A stretch of 61,628 nt of DNA from Catenibacillus scindens (lineage in GTDB: Bacteria > Bacillota > Clostridia > Lachnospirales > Lachnospiraceae): positions 170,360 to 231,987 of the forward strand of contig NZ_JACHFW010000006.1 of assembly GCF_014202115.1 (NCBI RefSeq), read 5' to 3'. Within the stretch, counting starts at the first letter, position 1, and each line of letters opens with the position of its first letter. The notes beneath the pieces were generated by a model. It saw nothing but the letters and a program-made list of their open reading frames with translations, did not search any database and was not told where the DNA came from. A program made the position numbers and the translations under genes. Shown here piece after piece: positions 21,506-31,225 of this stretch.

Positions 21506-23920
21506 CTATTTTCCAAGATAGTTGACCGCGACAAATGCAATCTCATTGGCTTCCATATGTATTGACAAATTTATGCTTCCATTTTCCGTTTCCAACATCT
21601 GCATAGACAGTTTAGGTTCACAGCCTTTCTGAAAATATCGTATATCATCTTTAGAAAGGTTATTTTCAAATTCTGTCTCCTGCCACTGGCCAAACACCGA
21701 TCCGTATTCTTCATTTACCCGGAAAATTTTCACTTTATAGGTACCCTCCCTGGCATCTTCCAGCTTCAGCTCAAGGGTACACGCCTCCATATCTTCAAAA
21801 TACTTTGAGATATGTTCCCGGTCTAACTGATCTTCAGGTGTATAATAATAGTGATAACTGAGTTTTTTACAGTTATGACATACTATTCCATAATTATCCA
21901 TACGGTCTGTGGAAACAAGATAATTTTCTCCTTTGCCCACATATTGTCCATATAATCGGTTTAAAAAATGAAAGGCAAATGCGGACGGTTTATTTACGCC
22001 TTCTTTGTTCAGCAATCCGTTTCCGCCAAAAAGAAATCCATTAGTATCAATAAATTCAGAAACCCGGTCTGTCCCGCCAAAGTAAGCCATAAAGTCCACT
22101 TTTCCAGATAATGCAATATAATTTTTTATAATGTAGGCGCCTTTAAAACACGTATCATTGATCTGGTTTCTGTCACTAAAGGTCAGATTCCATTCCGAAA
22201 GCCCTACAGGTATATCTTTCATCCACTCCTGGGTGTCCTGACGCATATTCATAACCGTACGCTCCATAAAGTGTTCATCGCTGCTTGGAACAGCAATCGT
22301 CCGCCCGTCTTCAACTTTAGAATCATAGGCATAAGCGTACATTGTCACAAAATCCGGTTTTACACCGCTAATTTTAAGCTTCTCATGAAAATCCCGAATA
22401 GCATGGGATTTTTCCTCATCTCTTTTAGAATAACCATGCATACCACAGCCTCCAAGCTGTGCCTCGCAACACTGATGAATAATGTCCTGGGTAATTTTCA
22501 GGCGTTTTGCGTAATCGCAGATATACGCCTCATCATCCAGTCTTTCCGCGTCAAACCAAAGTTCAAACTTCCACTGATTTACGGATTCTCCGCCATAGCG
22601 CACCAGAATATGGCGCATAAACGCCTCCATCAGCGCTTTCCAGTCGTTAATTTCCCACTGTTCTCCCCCGATCTCGTAGACTACAGAGCTGGACGGATTT
22701 TTTACGACTCTCTTGGGCTTACTTTCCAGTTCAATAAAGGGCAGAATATTGTATTTCTGTAAAAAGTCCAAAACAGAATCCAATCTGGAAAAATTATAGG
22801 AATGGCCCATATGACTGGCGTCAATAAACATGCCTTTAGAAAAAGGATTCCAAAAACGCACAAAAGTAAAACCAAGAGATTCCCTGAGTAAAAAGACATG
22901 CTCCTGAACTTCTGAACGCAAAAGATCTTCCGCAGAACCAATGTTGATTACCTTTTTCCATATCTGATCCAGCGGCCGAATCTGCGTTACAGACATGCGG
23001 GCCTTTTTAATTCCGGAAAAATTTTCATCTTTACCGGATATTTCCTGCCAGAACATATTTTCCAGCTTTTTTTCCACATTTTCCGGTAAAGGGTCCGGCT
23101 CCAGACGGCTGCTGTACGGCATCCGTCGGCGCATCGCGGACGGAGTCTCACCATATTCTTTTTTAAAGGCTTTTTCAAAAGCTGCCACGCTTGGAAAGCC
23201 ATTATCATACACGATGCGGGTAATTGGAAAATCTGTATATAAAAGCTGATCCACCGCGTGGTGAAGGCGCACATTGGTCAAGTAATCCGCAAAACTCATA
23301 CCATAATTCTTTTTGAAAAAACGTGACAGATATCCATTAGACAGATAAAGCTTTTCCGACAGCAGCTTCATACTGATAGGCGAACTGTAATTGGCCCGTA
23401 TGTAGTTCTCAATCTGTTGAAGGCGGAACTGATATTTATCGCTTCCTCCAGTCACCGAAAAGCCTCCGGTGCGCATAAGAAAGTTCTCGCAAATAAAATC
23501 CATGATCTGATAGCAGATAGCTATATAGGCAAAATCCCCGGTATTTCCTTTATTTTTTAAATATCTGTTTAACAGCCGCCGCAGTAATCTGCGCAGACCG
23601 TCATAGCCCACATCATTACTTTGGGTGGAATCGCAAATAAACAGAATATAAAGGTTATTCAAAACGTCACTGAGGAGATCATACATAATCGTCAGCTTCG
23701 CATACAGTACATCCCCCTCTCCCCTGAGACTATGGCGCTTGTTGGCATTTACGATAAAGACATCATCCCTGTAAAGAGGGGTCTTCTGATCGTCTATATA
23801 GATATCCAATTCCCCTGAAAGTACATATAACAGCTCAATATCCTGATGAAAATGTTCTTTTTCTTCTTTGTTTTCTAGTACTTCCAGAAGAAGTTTCTTC
23901 TTTCTGTAATAATCCTTCAT
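21506..23920 (-). CDS. AraC regulator fused to degenerate GH39 domain
   Basis: An 804-residue cytoplasmic fusion. Residues 1-130 are a cupin-like sensing domain (KEHFHQDIELLYVLSGELDIYI in part), 170-275 an AraC DNA-binding domain (MKLLSEKLYLSNGYLSRFFKK, VAAFEKAFKKEYGETPSAM in part), and 305-760 a GH39 beta-xylosidase-like barrel. In active GH39 enzymes the acid/base Glu lies in W-N-E-P; here the site reads LWFDAE, so it is lost, while the nucleophile-type motif SEWNLTFSDR is kept. The barrel is probably a sugar sensor that does not cleave (inference). Start ATG 23920 follows AAGGAGG; the longer ORF has no ribosome site. It likely controls the symporter gene 390 bases downstream. Confidence 0.88.
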   Translation of the reverse strand: MKDYYRKKKLLLEVLENKEEKEHFHQDIELLYVLSGELDIYIDDQKTPLYRDDVFIVNANKRHSLRGEGDVLYAKLTIMYDLLSDVLNNLYILFICDSTQSNDVGYDGLRRLLRRLLNRYLKNKGNTGDFAYIAICYQIMDFICENFLMRTGGFSVTGGSDKYQFRLQQIENYIRANYSSPISMKLLSEKLYLSNGYLSRFFKKNYGMSFADYLTNVRLHHAVDQLLYTDFPITRIVYDNGFPSVAAFEKAFKKEYGETPSAMRRRMPYSSRLEPDPLPENVEKKLENMFWQEISGKDENFSGIKKARMSVTQIRPLDQIWKKVINIGSAEDLLRSEVQEHVFLLRESLGFTFVRFWNPFSKGMFIDASHMGHSYNFSRLDSVLDFLQKYNILPFIELESKPKRVVKNPSSSVVYEIGGEQWEINDWKALMEAFMRHILVRYGGESVNQWKFELWFDAERLDDEAYICDYAKRLKITQDIIHQCCEAQLGGCGMHGYSKRDEEKSHAIRDFHEKLKISGVKPDFVTMYAYAYDSKVEDGRTIAVPSSDEHFMERTVMNMRQDTQEWMKDIPVGLSEWNLTFSDRNQINDTCFKGAYIIKNYIALSGKVDFMAYFGGTDRVSEFIDTNGFLFGGNGLLNKEGVNKPSAFAFHFLNRLYGQYVGKGENYLVSTDRMDNYGIVCHNCKKLSYHYYYTPEDQLDREHISKYFEDMEACTLELKLEDAREGTYKVKIFRVNEEYGSVFGQWQETEFENNLSKDDIRYFQKGCEPKLSMQMLETENGSINLSIHMEANEIAFVAVNYLGK

Positions 23921-23989
23921 GCGGGACCTCCTTTTCGCTGTTATAGTTTTTGTAATGTTTTTGAGCATATGCGCAGCGCAGCGTCCGGC

Positions 23990-24010
23990 GCGGCTGAACA
24001 GTTGTTATTT
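23990..24010. repeat. Partial copy of dispersed GTTCAGCC repeat
   Basis: CGGCTGAACAGTTGTTATTT matches the right arm of the repeat at 40-65 and 54613-54626. The preceding bases (GGCGC) also match the context of the first copy. Confidence 0.45.
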
Positions 24011-24024
24011 TTTTTATTTTTTGG

Positions 24025-24053
24025 TTGAAATTCTCTGAGATATAGTGTATGAT
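24025..24053 (+). promoter_or_regulatory. Promoter of tRNA-Ala
   Basis: TTGAAA (24025-24030), 17 bases, TATGAT (24048-24053). The expected start point is about five bases before the mature tRNA. Confidence 0.65.
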
Positions 24054-24064
24054 ATAACTTGTCT

Positions 24065-24137
<73 letters not shown>

Positions 24138-24167
24138 CAATATGTTTTTAAAACGTACACTTATAAT

Positions 24168-24213
24168 AACGCCGCAAACCTGGGAAAGTCAAGGGTCTGC
24201 GGCGTTTGTTTTT
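24168..24213 (+). terminator. Terminator of tRNA-Ala
   Basis: AACGCCGCA (24168-24176) pairs with TGCGGCGTT (24198-24206), followed by TGTTTTT. Confidence 0.8.
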
Positions 24214-24320
24214 CAGAACCACTCCAAAACTTTTTCAATTTCCATAGGCTCCATGAAGCAGATACATAGTCCGCACTGGCTCGTCTCCGGCATTTTCCCC
24301 ATCCGCCTACTGCCGCTTTA

Positions 24321-24932
24321 TCAAAATGCCAATAAGAAATTCAGCGACCCCATCGGATTATCTGTTCCTTTTTCCAAAAGGGACACAAGGGCCCGCATAA
24401 CCTTTTCCACATCTTCCTGAGTGGATGGGACAATCGTATTGTCCAGCTTAACAGTAAGCACAATCAAAACAATCTCTGCCAGTGCTTCCGGATCTTCAAA
24501 AGTAATCTGCCCTTCCTGAATGCCCTGGCGGATAATCTGGGCCAGCGTTCCTTTCAGTCCGGTAATCACATGATTTAAGAACATCTGATGAATATAGGCT
24601 CCCTCATAGATTCCCGCAGAGGACGAATCCTTTTGTTTGGAAAATTCCAAAGAGGCGTTGCGACATGCCTGGAAAATCATGGCCATACGGGTAAAAGAAG
24701 AAATTTCCTTCTGATCCGCCAGCGTTGTTGCAATTTCCATGGGTTTCTCGTAGGTCCGGGCAATCAACGCCTCCAAAACAGCCTCCTTTGAGGGAAAATA
24801 ATAGTAAAGGCTTCCTTTCCCAATGCCTGCCGCCTGGGCGATCTCACTGACTGTAATCATTTTAATATCTTTGCTTTGCAGAAGCTTTTGCAGCGCATCC
24901 AATATATTTTCATATTTCTCTGTATTGGGCAA
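24321..24932 (-). CDS. TetR/AcrR-family regulator
   Basis: A 203-residue repressor with an N-terminal TetR DNA-binding domain (residues 5-55; ITVSEIAQAAGIGKGSLYYY, FPSKEAVLEALIARTY) and a helical ligand domain. Start is TTG after AAGGAGG. It is divergent from an SCP2-domain gene whose promoter carries a GACC-ATC-GGTC palindrome, the probable operator. A lipid-like or sterol-like inducer would fit the SCP2 neighbour but is inference. Confidence 0.9.
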   Translation of the reverse strand: MPNTEKYENILDALQKLLQSKDIKMITVSEIAQAAGIGKGSLYYYFPSKEAVLEALIARTYEKPMEIATTLADQKEISSFTRMAMIFQACRNASLEFSKQKDSSSAGIYEGAYIHQMFLNHVITGLKGTLAQIIRQGIQEGQITFEDPEALAEIVLIVLTVKLDNTIVPSTQEDVEKVMRALVSLLEKGTDNPMGSLNFLLAF

Positions 24933-25072
24933 GACTTTAACCTCCTTTCAAACAATCAAACCGCGCCGGTACCCGCAGCTCCAGCGCTGCAGGTACCATT
25001 AAATTTTAGTATAACATAGCCCGTTCGCCGGGTACAGTCGGAAAAAGCTGAAATTTTTGGAAAAGAATAGTA

Positions 25073-25131
25073 TTGACGCTCCTCAAAAAAAATGATACTT
25101 TACAGTTATAGAAACTTGACCATCGGTCGAA
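25073..25131 (+). promoter_or_regulatory. Promoter with TetR-type operator before SCP2 gene
   Basis: TTGACG (25073-25078), 17 bases and TACTTT (25096-25101) form the promoter. TTGACC-ATC-GGTCGA (25116-25130) lies at about +8 to +23, a typical TetR operator position. Confidence 0.55.
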
Positions 25132-25185
25132 AATTTTCCGAAAGATCTTTGGATTGTTCAGGAAACAGCAAAAGGAGGAATCATT

Positions 25186-25515
25186 ATGACCTTTGAAGAA
25201 ATATTTGCGGAAGTAAAGAAACGCATCTCCGGCGCCGATGTCAGCGCCATTAACGAACATCTGGCCTATCAGTTTAATATTACCGGCGACGGTGCCGGCA
25301 GTTTTTATGCGGAAGTCCGGGACGGACAGCTTTACGTGGAACCTTATGAATATTACGACCGGGACGTTATTTTCACATGCAGCGCCAAAACTCTGGAAAA
25401 AATTGCCGATGGTAAACAGGATCCCGTCCTGGCTTTTACCTTGGGAAAATTAAAAATCGAGGGAAGCATTGACAAAGCGCTAAAATTAAAGGATATTCTA
25501 AAATCCGGGAAATAA
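25186..25515 (+). CDS. SCP2 sterol-binding domain protein
   Basis: A 109-residue protein consisting of one SCP2-type lipid-binding domain (YQFNITGDGAGSFYAEVRDG, then FTLGKLKIEGSIDKALKLKDIL in part). Such domains bind lipids or fatty acyl groups in a hydrophobic tunnel. RBS AAAGGAGG precedes ATG 25186. It is divergent from a TetR gene and probably repressed by it. The ligand in anaerobic clostridia is unknown. Confidence 0.88.
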   Translation: MTFEEIFAEVKKRISGADVSAINEHLAYQFNITGDGAGSFYAEVRDGQLYVEPYEYYDRDVIFTCSAKTLEKIADGKQDPVLAFTLGKLKIEGSIDKALKLKDILKSGK

Positions 25516-25572
25516 TTCCGGATTTAAAAGTCTGAAATTTAAGTGCCCGCACTAATCCGGTTAAGAAGAGAA

Positions 25573-25615
25573 TTTGTCACTGTTTTGCCATGGAGTATAG
25601 CAAAACAGTGACAAA
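25573..25615. repeat. Perfect 16-base inverted repeat hairpin
   Basis: TTTGTCACTGTTTTGC (25573-25588) and GCAAAACAGTGACAAA (25600-25615) are a perfect match with an 11-base loop. It lies between the convergent SCP2 and ABC permease genes. No clear T-tract follows on either strand, so it is an atypical terminator. A second short stem, AAGACC/GGTCTT, lies at about 25653-25672. Confidence 0.7.
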
Positions 25616-25675
25616 AGAAAGATGTCATCTGAAACTGACCCGAATCCCATACCAAGACCCGTAAGCAGGTCTTGA

Positions 25676-27754
25676 TTATTCATTTACATTTCTGCGAAAA
25701 CCAATATAGGCCGCCGCAAAATAGATTCCATAAATCCCCGCGCCGATAAGCAGGGCTATGACAAAGTAAAACAGTCCGCTGCCGTCGGCCCCTGTAAATT
25801 TTACAAACTGATCGCCGGCATATATGGCAATCACCGAGCTTATGGCCACAGCGGCCAGGGCTGGCACAAGATAATACATGCCAAGCTGTCGGAAAATGAT
25901 CTTGTCCACTTCTTTTTTACTCACACCCAGCTTTCTCAGCACATCATAGCGGAATTTGTATTTTCCCGAATCGGAAAGCTGCTGTACCGCCAAGATGGTC
26001 ATAGCCACGAAAATAAAAATCAGCGCAATATATTCCAGCGGAAAAGTTATAGAAGTCACCACAAACCGCATATCCGATCCGTCCACATCCCGAACGAAAA
26101 TATCCGCGATAATAACGATCATCTCATCAGTGCCGCTGGCTTCAAGAAGGTCGTCCTTCCACTCATCATCAGTAACATTTCCAGCCTCATACTGCTCCTC
26201 AAATTCATCATACGTCAAAACTCCGTGTTTATGACGGTGGACTTCATCCAGGGCGTTTTTAAGCTCCCCGGTGCCCTCCCCTTCAATATCCGCTGCATAA
26301 GCCGAGTAATACGCTGTCATATTCTCACACAGCTCATCAGGGACGATGATCAAATAATCGGCGCCGTTAATACCATTCTGAGAAAAGGCATCGGTATACA
26401 CACAATCCAAAGACAACATCTCACCGTCCACATCAAGGCGGACATTATACACATCCTCCCCGAAATCTCTGGCAATCCGGGGCTTTGTCTGGAGGGCGTA
26501 GGTGTGACCGGGCAAAGTGATGGGAGCGCACCCTGTCATCTGGCGTAGGGCATTATAGTCGCTCAGTTTCATATAGGTATCCCATGTGTAGTACTCCCGG
26601 CCGGGGACAAAATTTCCCGCCGCGTCCACATGTTTTTCCATGGATGTCGTCACATGCGTGCCGAAATACATATTCATCACCTGGCTGCCATTTTCATAGA
26701 TATGGTAAATTCTCTGGGTATTGATATCTGTGCCGGACTTAATGACCTGGATCTCTTCAGCGAAATCATCCCCCGCCTCCGGGCTGTGGATCAGTATGTC
26801 AAAAGGCATAGAAGATTCTATGGCCTGATCCTGGTACCGGGCAAACATAAAAGCGAAGGCGCTGCCAAGCAGTGTGCAGATCAAAAGCAGGGTCAGCGTC
26901 CCCATAGTAAATCCCATGGTTCGCACTTTTGAGGCTAACTGGCGGAATAAAAAGATGCGGTTTTTCCGGTACATCCACCGCCCCCGCTTCTGCACCCGGC
27001 ACACAATAAAGGCGGAGAATCCGAAAAACATGGCGTAGACCGCCACAATAAATCCGGCAATGAGCAGCAGCGCCGCCCAGATCGAACAGCCCACAAATAT
27101 CATCACATAGACAAAAATAATATAGGCCAAAGCCAGAATAAAGAGCCACTGGCGCAGCCGTTCCCGGCCAAACCGGATCTCGTCATTTTTCTTATCCATG
27201 ACAATAAACTGGGCAATCGTCATTTTCTTAAAAATCTTTTTATTGCGCCACAGAGCAAGAATATAGCAGGCATAATAACAGCCCACAGTCATCAACAGAC
27301 ACCATCCGCTGATCTGAACATTTAGCTGATAAGTCTCATTAAATACCGAATAAAATACAGTCATGATCACCTGCTGAAGCAAAAGCCCCACAGCCATACC
27401 TGCCATCAGCGCCACTGTGCCCACCAGAATATTTTCTTTCATATATAAACGGGACAGCTCTTTTTTCTTCAAACCGATGAGAAGGTAAGTGGCAAATTCC
27501 CGGCTGCGTTTTTCCAGCATAAACCCGGCCATATAGTTAATGAGCCAGGCCACAATAAGAACGATAAAAAAAGTGATCATCCCAAGCATTGCCCCAAGCA
27601 CCATAGCTTCCGTACACATACTCTGAATATCTTCTGAAAAAATCAGGGAATTAAAAGCAAACATTAAGGCGGCCACAGCGGCCATGGTGATCAGGTAGAT
27701 GAGGTAATCTTTCATGGAACGCTTCGCGTTGCGAAAAGCCAGTTTATTGACCAT
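25676..27754 (-). CDS. BceB-type ABC transporter permease
   Basis: A 692-residue permease of the antimicrobial-peptide (Bce/VraG) type: ten membrane helices, with FtsX-like domains at both ends and a large extracellular domain between helices 7 and 8 (about residues 310-530). The N-terminus MVNKLAFRNAKRSMKDYLIY is typical. The start was set at ATG 27754, 11 bases from GGAGG, overlapping the ATPase gene stop by 11 bases; a GTG 12 bases upstream is less likely. With its ATPase it frees lipid II-cycle targets from peptide antibiotics and signals to the partner kinase. Confidence 0.9.
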   Translation of the reverse strand: MVNKLAFRNAKRSMKDYLIYLITMAAVAALMFAFNSLIFSEDIQSMCTEAMVLGAMLGMITFFIVLIVAWLINYMAGFMLEKRSREFATYLLIGLKKKELSRLYMKENILVGTVALMAGMAVGLLLQQVIMTVFYSVFNETYQLNVQISGWCLLMTVGCYYACYILALWRNKKIFKKMTIAQFIVMDKKNDEIRFGRERLRQWLFILALAYIIFVYVMIFVGCSIWAALLLIAGFIVAVYAMFFGFSAFIVCRVQKRGRWMYRKNRIFLFRQLASKVRTMGFTMGTLTLLLICTLLGSAFAFMFARYQDQAIESSMPFDILIHSPEAGDDFAEEIQVIKSGTDINTQRIYHIYENGSQVMNMYFGTHVTTSMEKHVDAAGNFVPGREYYTWDTYMKLSDYNALRQMTGCAPITLPGHTYALQTKPRIARDFGEDVYNVRLDVDGEMLSLDCVYTDAFSQNGINGADYLIIVPDELCENMTAYYSAYAADIEGEGTGELKNALDEVHRHKHGVLTYDEFEEQYEAGNVTDDEWKDDLLEASGTDEMIVIIADIFVRDVDGSDMRFVVTSITFPLEYIALIFIFVAMTILAVQQLSDSGKYKFRYDVLRKLGVSKKEVDKIIFRQLGMYYLVPALAAVAISSVIAIYAGDQFVKFTGADGSGLFYFVIALLIGAGIYGIYFAAAYIGFRRNVNE

Positions 27755-28565
27755 ATCTGCTGTCACCTCCTGTCAGCGCCAGCACATCCAGGATCTCTCC
27801 CAGAAATTCCTTGCGGCTTTGTTCTCCGCGAATCAGCTCATTAAAAATTTCCCCATCTTTGAGAAAGAGGATGCGGTTACAATAGCTGGCAGAAAACGCG
27901 TCGTGGGTAACCATTAAAATGGTGGCACCCATCTGCTCATTCATGGCTTTAAATGTAGCCATAAGCATCTGGGCGGACTTAGAGTCCAGGGCTCCGGTAG
28001 GTTCGTCGGCCATGATCAATCTTGGATCATTGACCAGGGCTCTGGCGCAGGCACAGCGCTGTTTCTGTCCGCCGGACACCTGGGATGGAAATTTGTTTCT
28101 GATTCCATCAATCCCCAGCGCCTTTAATATAGAATCCACCTTCCGGTCAACATCTTTTTTCTTGCCTCCATGTAAGCTCATAGCAAGAATAATATTTTCT
28201 TCGATCGTAAGAGTATCTAAAAGGTTAAAATCCTGAAAGACAAAACCGAGATTTTCCCTGCGGAAATCAGAGAGGGCATCTTCATCCAGCTCCGTAATAT
28301 CTGTATTGCCATAGTAAATATGCCCCGCCGTTACCCGGTCAATGGTAGACAGCATATTTAACAAAGTGGTTTTTCCCGAACCGGAGGCCCCCATAATCCC
28401 CAGAAACTCTCCTTTATCCACGGAAAAGCTGACCCGGTTCACCGCCCTGGTAATATTGTTTTTTGCTCCGTAATATTTTTCAACATCACAGACTCTAAGC
28501 TGTTCATTTTCATTTAAAATCACCGGGCTTGCCGCCTCAGCCTTTCTTTTTTTCCTCATATCCAT
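27744..28565 (-). CDS. BceA-type ABC transporter ATPase
   Basis: A 273-residue ATPase of the MacB/BceA type. Walker A is GASGSGKTT near residue 59, the Q-loop FQDFNLLDTLTIEENI, signature VSGGQKQR near 165 and Walker B LIMADEPTGALD. Start ATG 28565 follows GGAAGGA. It pairs with the overlapping permease gene and lies downstream of its own two-component system, the standard BceRS-BceAB order. A 183-base gap upstream probably carries the response-regulator-controlled promoter. Confidence 0.92.
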   Translation of the reverse strand: MDMRKKRKAEAASPVILNENEQLRVCDVEKYYGAKNNITRAVNRVSFSVDKGEFLGIMGASGSGKTTLLNMLSTIDRVTAGHIYYGNTDITELDEDALSDFRRENLGFVFQDFNLLDTLTIEENIILAMSLHGGKKKDVDRKVDSILKALGIDGIRNKFPSQVSGGQKQRCACARALVNDPRLIMADEPTGALDSKSAQMLMATFKAMNEQMGATILMVTHDAFSASYCNRILFLKDGEIFNELIRGEQSRKEFLGEILDVLALTGGDSRYGQ

Positions 28566-28654
28566 CAGTCCTTCCTTATATAATCAGGCCGCAGCCCGCT
28601 TTTCTTTTCAACATCTACAGTCTAACAGGAATTTCCCTTTGGTTGTATGAGTTT

Positions 28655-28683
28655 ACTTTACAGTAATCTTTCATTTTTGTCAG
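28655..28683 (-). promoter_or_regulatory. Possible promoter of bceAB-type genes
   Basis: On the minus strand CTGACA (28678-28683), 17 bases, TAAAGT (28655-28660), about 90 bases before the ATPase start. A BceR binding site could not be defined with confidence. Confidence 0.35.
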
Positions 28684-28748
28684 ATTGGGAACGCCACCTG
28701 GCGAATGCCGCGCCTGGACTTTACTCCCCGCTCCGGCCTGCTCACCTT

Positions 28749-29762
28749 TTATATCCTGTTAAAATCCGAGTCGGGAAAGGTGAGGATCATCTTTGTATAG
28801 CTGCCCGGCCAGGAATCACAGGAAATTCCCATGCCAAGCTTCTGGCAAAGCCGCCGGCACAAATACAGCCCTATGCCCGTAGCGCGGCTTTTATCCCTCC
28901 GTCCGTTTTTTCCGGTAAATCCCTTCTCAAATATCCGGCCGAGATCTTCCGGGACAATGCCTAAACCGTTGTCCTCGACGATGAGAAAAATTTTATTTGC
29001 TCCCCGCTCCACATAAATTTTTATCTTTCCCTCACTCTCCCGGCGGTACTTTATACTGTTAGAAAAAATCTGCCGGAGCATAAATTCCACCCATTTTTCA
29101 TCGGCGGACACAAAGGTATCTTCCATATCCAGATCAATGACCATGCCGCATTGTATGAAATGCCGCTTTTCATCCCGGATAGCAGCCAGCACCACATCTT
29201 TTAGATTGACCCTGTGAATATGGTAATCTTTGTGAACCTGCTCCATGCGGGCGTAGTACAGCACCTTTTCCACCTCGTTTTCAATAACATCCAGCTCTGT
29301 GAGAATCTGCTTTGTCTGGGGCGACTTATGATTTTCGCAGATCAGCTTGGCTGCGGTAATGGGTGTCTTCACCTCATGAATCCAGCTTTCAATATACTCT
29401 TTATAATTTTTCTGTTCCTCCTCCAGACTGTGGATCTTCTCAATTACCGATTTGTTGGATTTGCGCAGAATTTCCCAGTATAAACGATCCTCCAGTCGTT
29501 TCCCCGGCTTCATTACCTCGGCGATGAGATATCTCTGATCCAGGCCGTCCAGAACATCCAGCAGCTCCTCAAAATATTTTTTCATAGAATAAAACCGGAC
29601 AAAAAAATAAATGGCAAGAACTAAAAACCAGCCCGCCACAATAACAACCACTGCCGCCCCAGGATTTTTAAGGAGCAGCAGATACACCGACAGCACTAAT
29701 AGGGCTGCACCGTTAATGAGCAGCACGCTTGCCCGGCTTTTTAAATAGTCTTTAAAGCTCAC
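28749..29762 (-). CDS. BceS-type intramembrane-sensing histidine kinase
   Basis: A 337-residue kinase with two N-terminal helices (about residues 13-55) and almost no extracellular loop, typical of kinases that sense through a Bce transporter. The phosphoacceptor His is in SWIHEVKTPI near 128; the ATPase domain has FSNSIKYR, VEDNGLGI and ATGIGLYLCRRL. Start GTG 29762 follows GAGGAGGA, 36 bases after the response regulator gene. It phosphorylates that regulator when the transporter engages peptide antibiotics. Confidence 0.92.
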   Translation of the reverse strand: MSFKDYLKSRASVLLINGAALLVLSVYLLLLKNPGAAVVVIVAGWFLVLAIYFFVRFYSMKKYFEELLDVLDGLDQRYLIAEVMKPGKRLEDRLYWEILRKSNKSVIEKIHSLEEEQKNYKEYIESWIHEVKTPITAAKLICENHKSPQTKQILTELDVIENEVEKVLYYARMEQVHKDYHIHRVNLKDVVLAAIRDEKRHFIQCGMVIDLDMEDTFVSADEKWVEFMLRQIFSNSIKYRRESEGKIKIYVERGANKIFLIVEDNGLGIVPEDLGRIFEKGFTGKNGRRDKSRATGIGLYLCRRLCQKLGMGISCDSWPGSYTKMILTFPDSDFNRI

Positions 29763-29798
29763 CTTTGTCCTCCTCTTTGCCGATCCGGCACACTGCTC

Positions 29799-30482
29799 TT
29801 ATCCGATCCGGTATCCCAGCCCCCGCTTTGTCTCTATAAAATCTCCGGCGCCGATACTTTTTAGCTTGTTGCGGATGCGGGTCACGTTGACGCTCAGTGT
29901 ATTATCATCAATAAACACTTCATTATCCCACAGGTAATCTATAATATCCGTCCGGGATACAAAATCCCCCGGATGCTCAAAAAGGCAGTGCAAAATTTTC
30001 ATTTCGTTTTTTGTCAGGTCGCACTTTTTACTGCCTTTGCAGACACAGGCCGCTGCTATGTCCAGCACAATCCCTTTATATTCCGTTTTTTGAGGCGCCC
30101 CTGCCCCATTGCCGAAAGTCCGCCGCAATACCGCCCCGATGCGGGCCAGAAGAACAGGAAGCTGATAGGGTTTTGACACATAATCATCCCCGCCGCGGAG
30201 CATCCCGTTAAGCTCATCCATAGGCGTGTTGTTAGCCGTCACAAAGATTACCGGGACCTGGGAATATTGCCGGATTTCTTCACAGATGGCCAGTCCGCTT
30301 TTTTTCGGCAGATTCACATCCAAAAGGATCAGATCCGGCTTAACCGCCAACGCAGATCCCGCCGGATCCGAAAAATCTTCCATAATACGCGCCTCATATC
30401 CCGCCGCCATCAGGGTCATCTGAAGCTCCTCCCTTATGGTTTTATCATCCTCAACAATTAAAATTTTTCCTTTTTTATCCAT
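29799..30482 (-). CDS. BceR-type response regulator
   Basis: A 227-residue OmpR-family regulator. Receiver domain residues 5-120 carry the phosphoacceptor Asp in LILLDVNLPKKSG near 54 and the conserved Lys in VSKPY near 105; the C-terminal winged helix includes FVSRTDIIDYLWDNEVFIDD in part. RBS GAGGTGA precedes ATG 30482. It should activate the bceAB-type genes downstream. Confidence 0.92.
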   Translation of the reverse strand: MDKKGKILIVEDDKTIREELQMTLMAAGYEARIMEDFSDPAGSALAVKPDLILLDVNLPKKSGLAICEEIRQYSQVPVIFVTANNTPMDELNGMLRGGDDYVSKPYQLPVLLARIGAVLRRTFGNGAGAPQKTEYKGIVLDIAAACVCKGSKKCDLTKNEMKILHCLFEHPGDFVSRTDIIDYLWDNEVFIDDNTLSVNVTRIRNKLKSIGAGDFIETKRGLGYRIG

Positions 30483-30516
30483 TATCTTTAGTCACCTCGT
30501 ACCCTGGCTTTTTCTT

Positions 30517-31225
30517 TTATTGTCCCCGGTTGAGATTTAAAAGCCTTTTTTGAAACATCTCCCGCTCCAGAGCCATGTCCTCAAACAGGTCCAAATCCAT
30601 TTCCTTTTTCTGGCGCAAACCAATATGCTCCACAGCTTCCAAAGCCGCCGCCCTCTGGCTCAGCCGTTTGGGAAGCACAGTCTGGCAATTGGCGCCTTCA
30701 ATTGTATCATAGGCGTGAAAACACTGGTTAAAATCCATTAAAGGGTACAAAGATACGCACCGGTTCGTTTCATTATCTACCAAAAATCCCCAGTTCTCCG
30801 GATGCCTGTCCGTATTTCCCGTCAGATAATCCAAAATATTCATGCCATAATATGTCACCGGGTCAAGCTCTCACCCAGAAAACATCCGTCAGTGAGACAC
30901 AGTGATAAGACAGGGAAATATTGGCCCGGTCTTTATCCGTTACCGCCTGGGACGCGCCGATACTGTTTAAAAGTTCCTTTGCATATTTCCGATCTAAAGA
31001 TAATACCCTGGACGCGCACCAGTGGTAGAAATTGATAAGATTGTTCATCATTGTATCAATATCATTTTCCGCCATTTCTTCTTCCAGATACAGATCATAC
31101 GGCATAAATTGTTCGTTATAAATTCTGGCATTTCCTGTGGCAGACACAGAGGCCACAATCTTTTCCATATGAAGAATCTCATAGACAATCCTTGTTTTTT
31201 TCTGATTCATATTACCGGAATTCAT
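30517..31225 (-). pseudogene. HipA-like protein gene, internally deleted and frameshifted
   Basis: Two pieces of one protein lie almost end to end. The N-terminal part (31225 down to 30863, 120 residues) ends ISLSYHCVSLTDVFWVRA and stops. The C-terminal part (30858 down to 30517) begins YYGMNILDYLTGNTDRHPEN and contains YPLMDFNQCFHAY, the kinase-fold signature of HipA-like proteins. In intact relatives, from memory of the family, roughly 150-180 residues separate these blocks; here they are four bases apart and in different frames. A deletion of about 0.5 kb with frameshift explains this. RBS AAAGGCGG is kept. Function is almost certainly lost. Confidence 0.8.
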
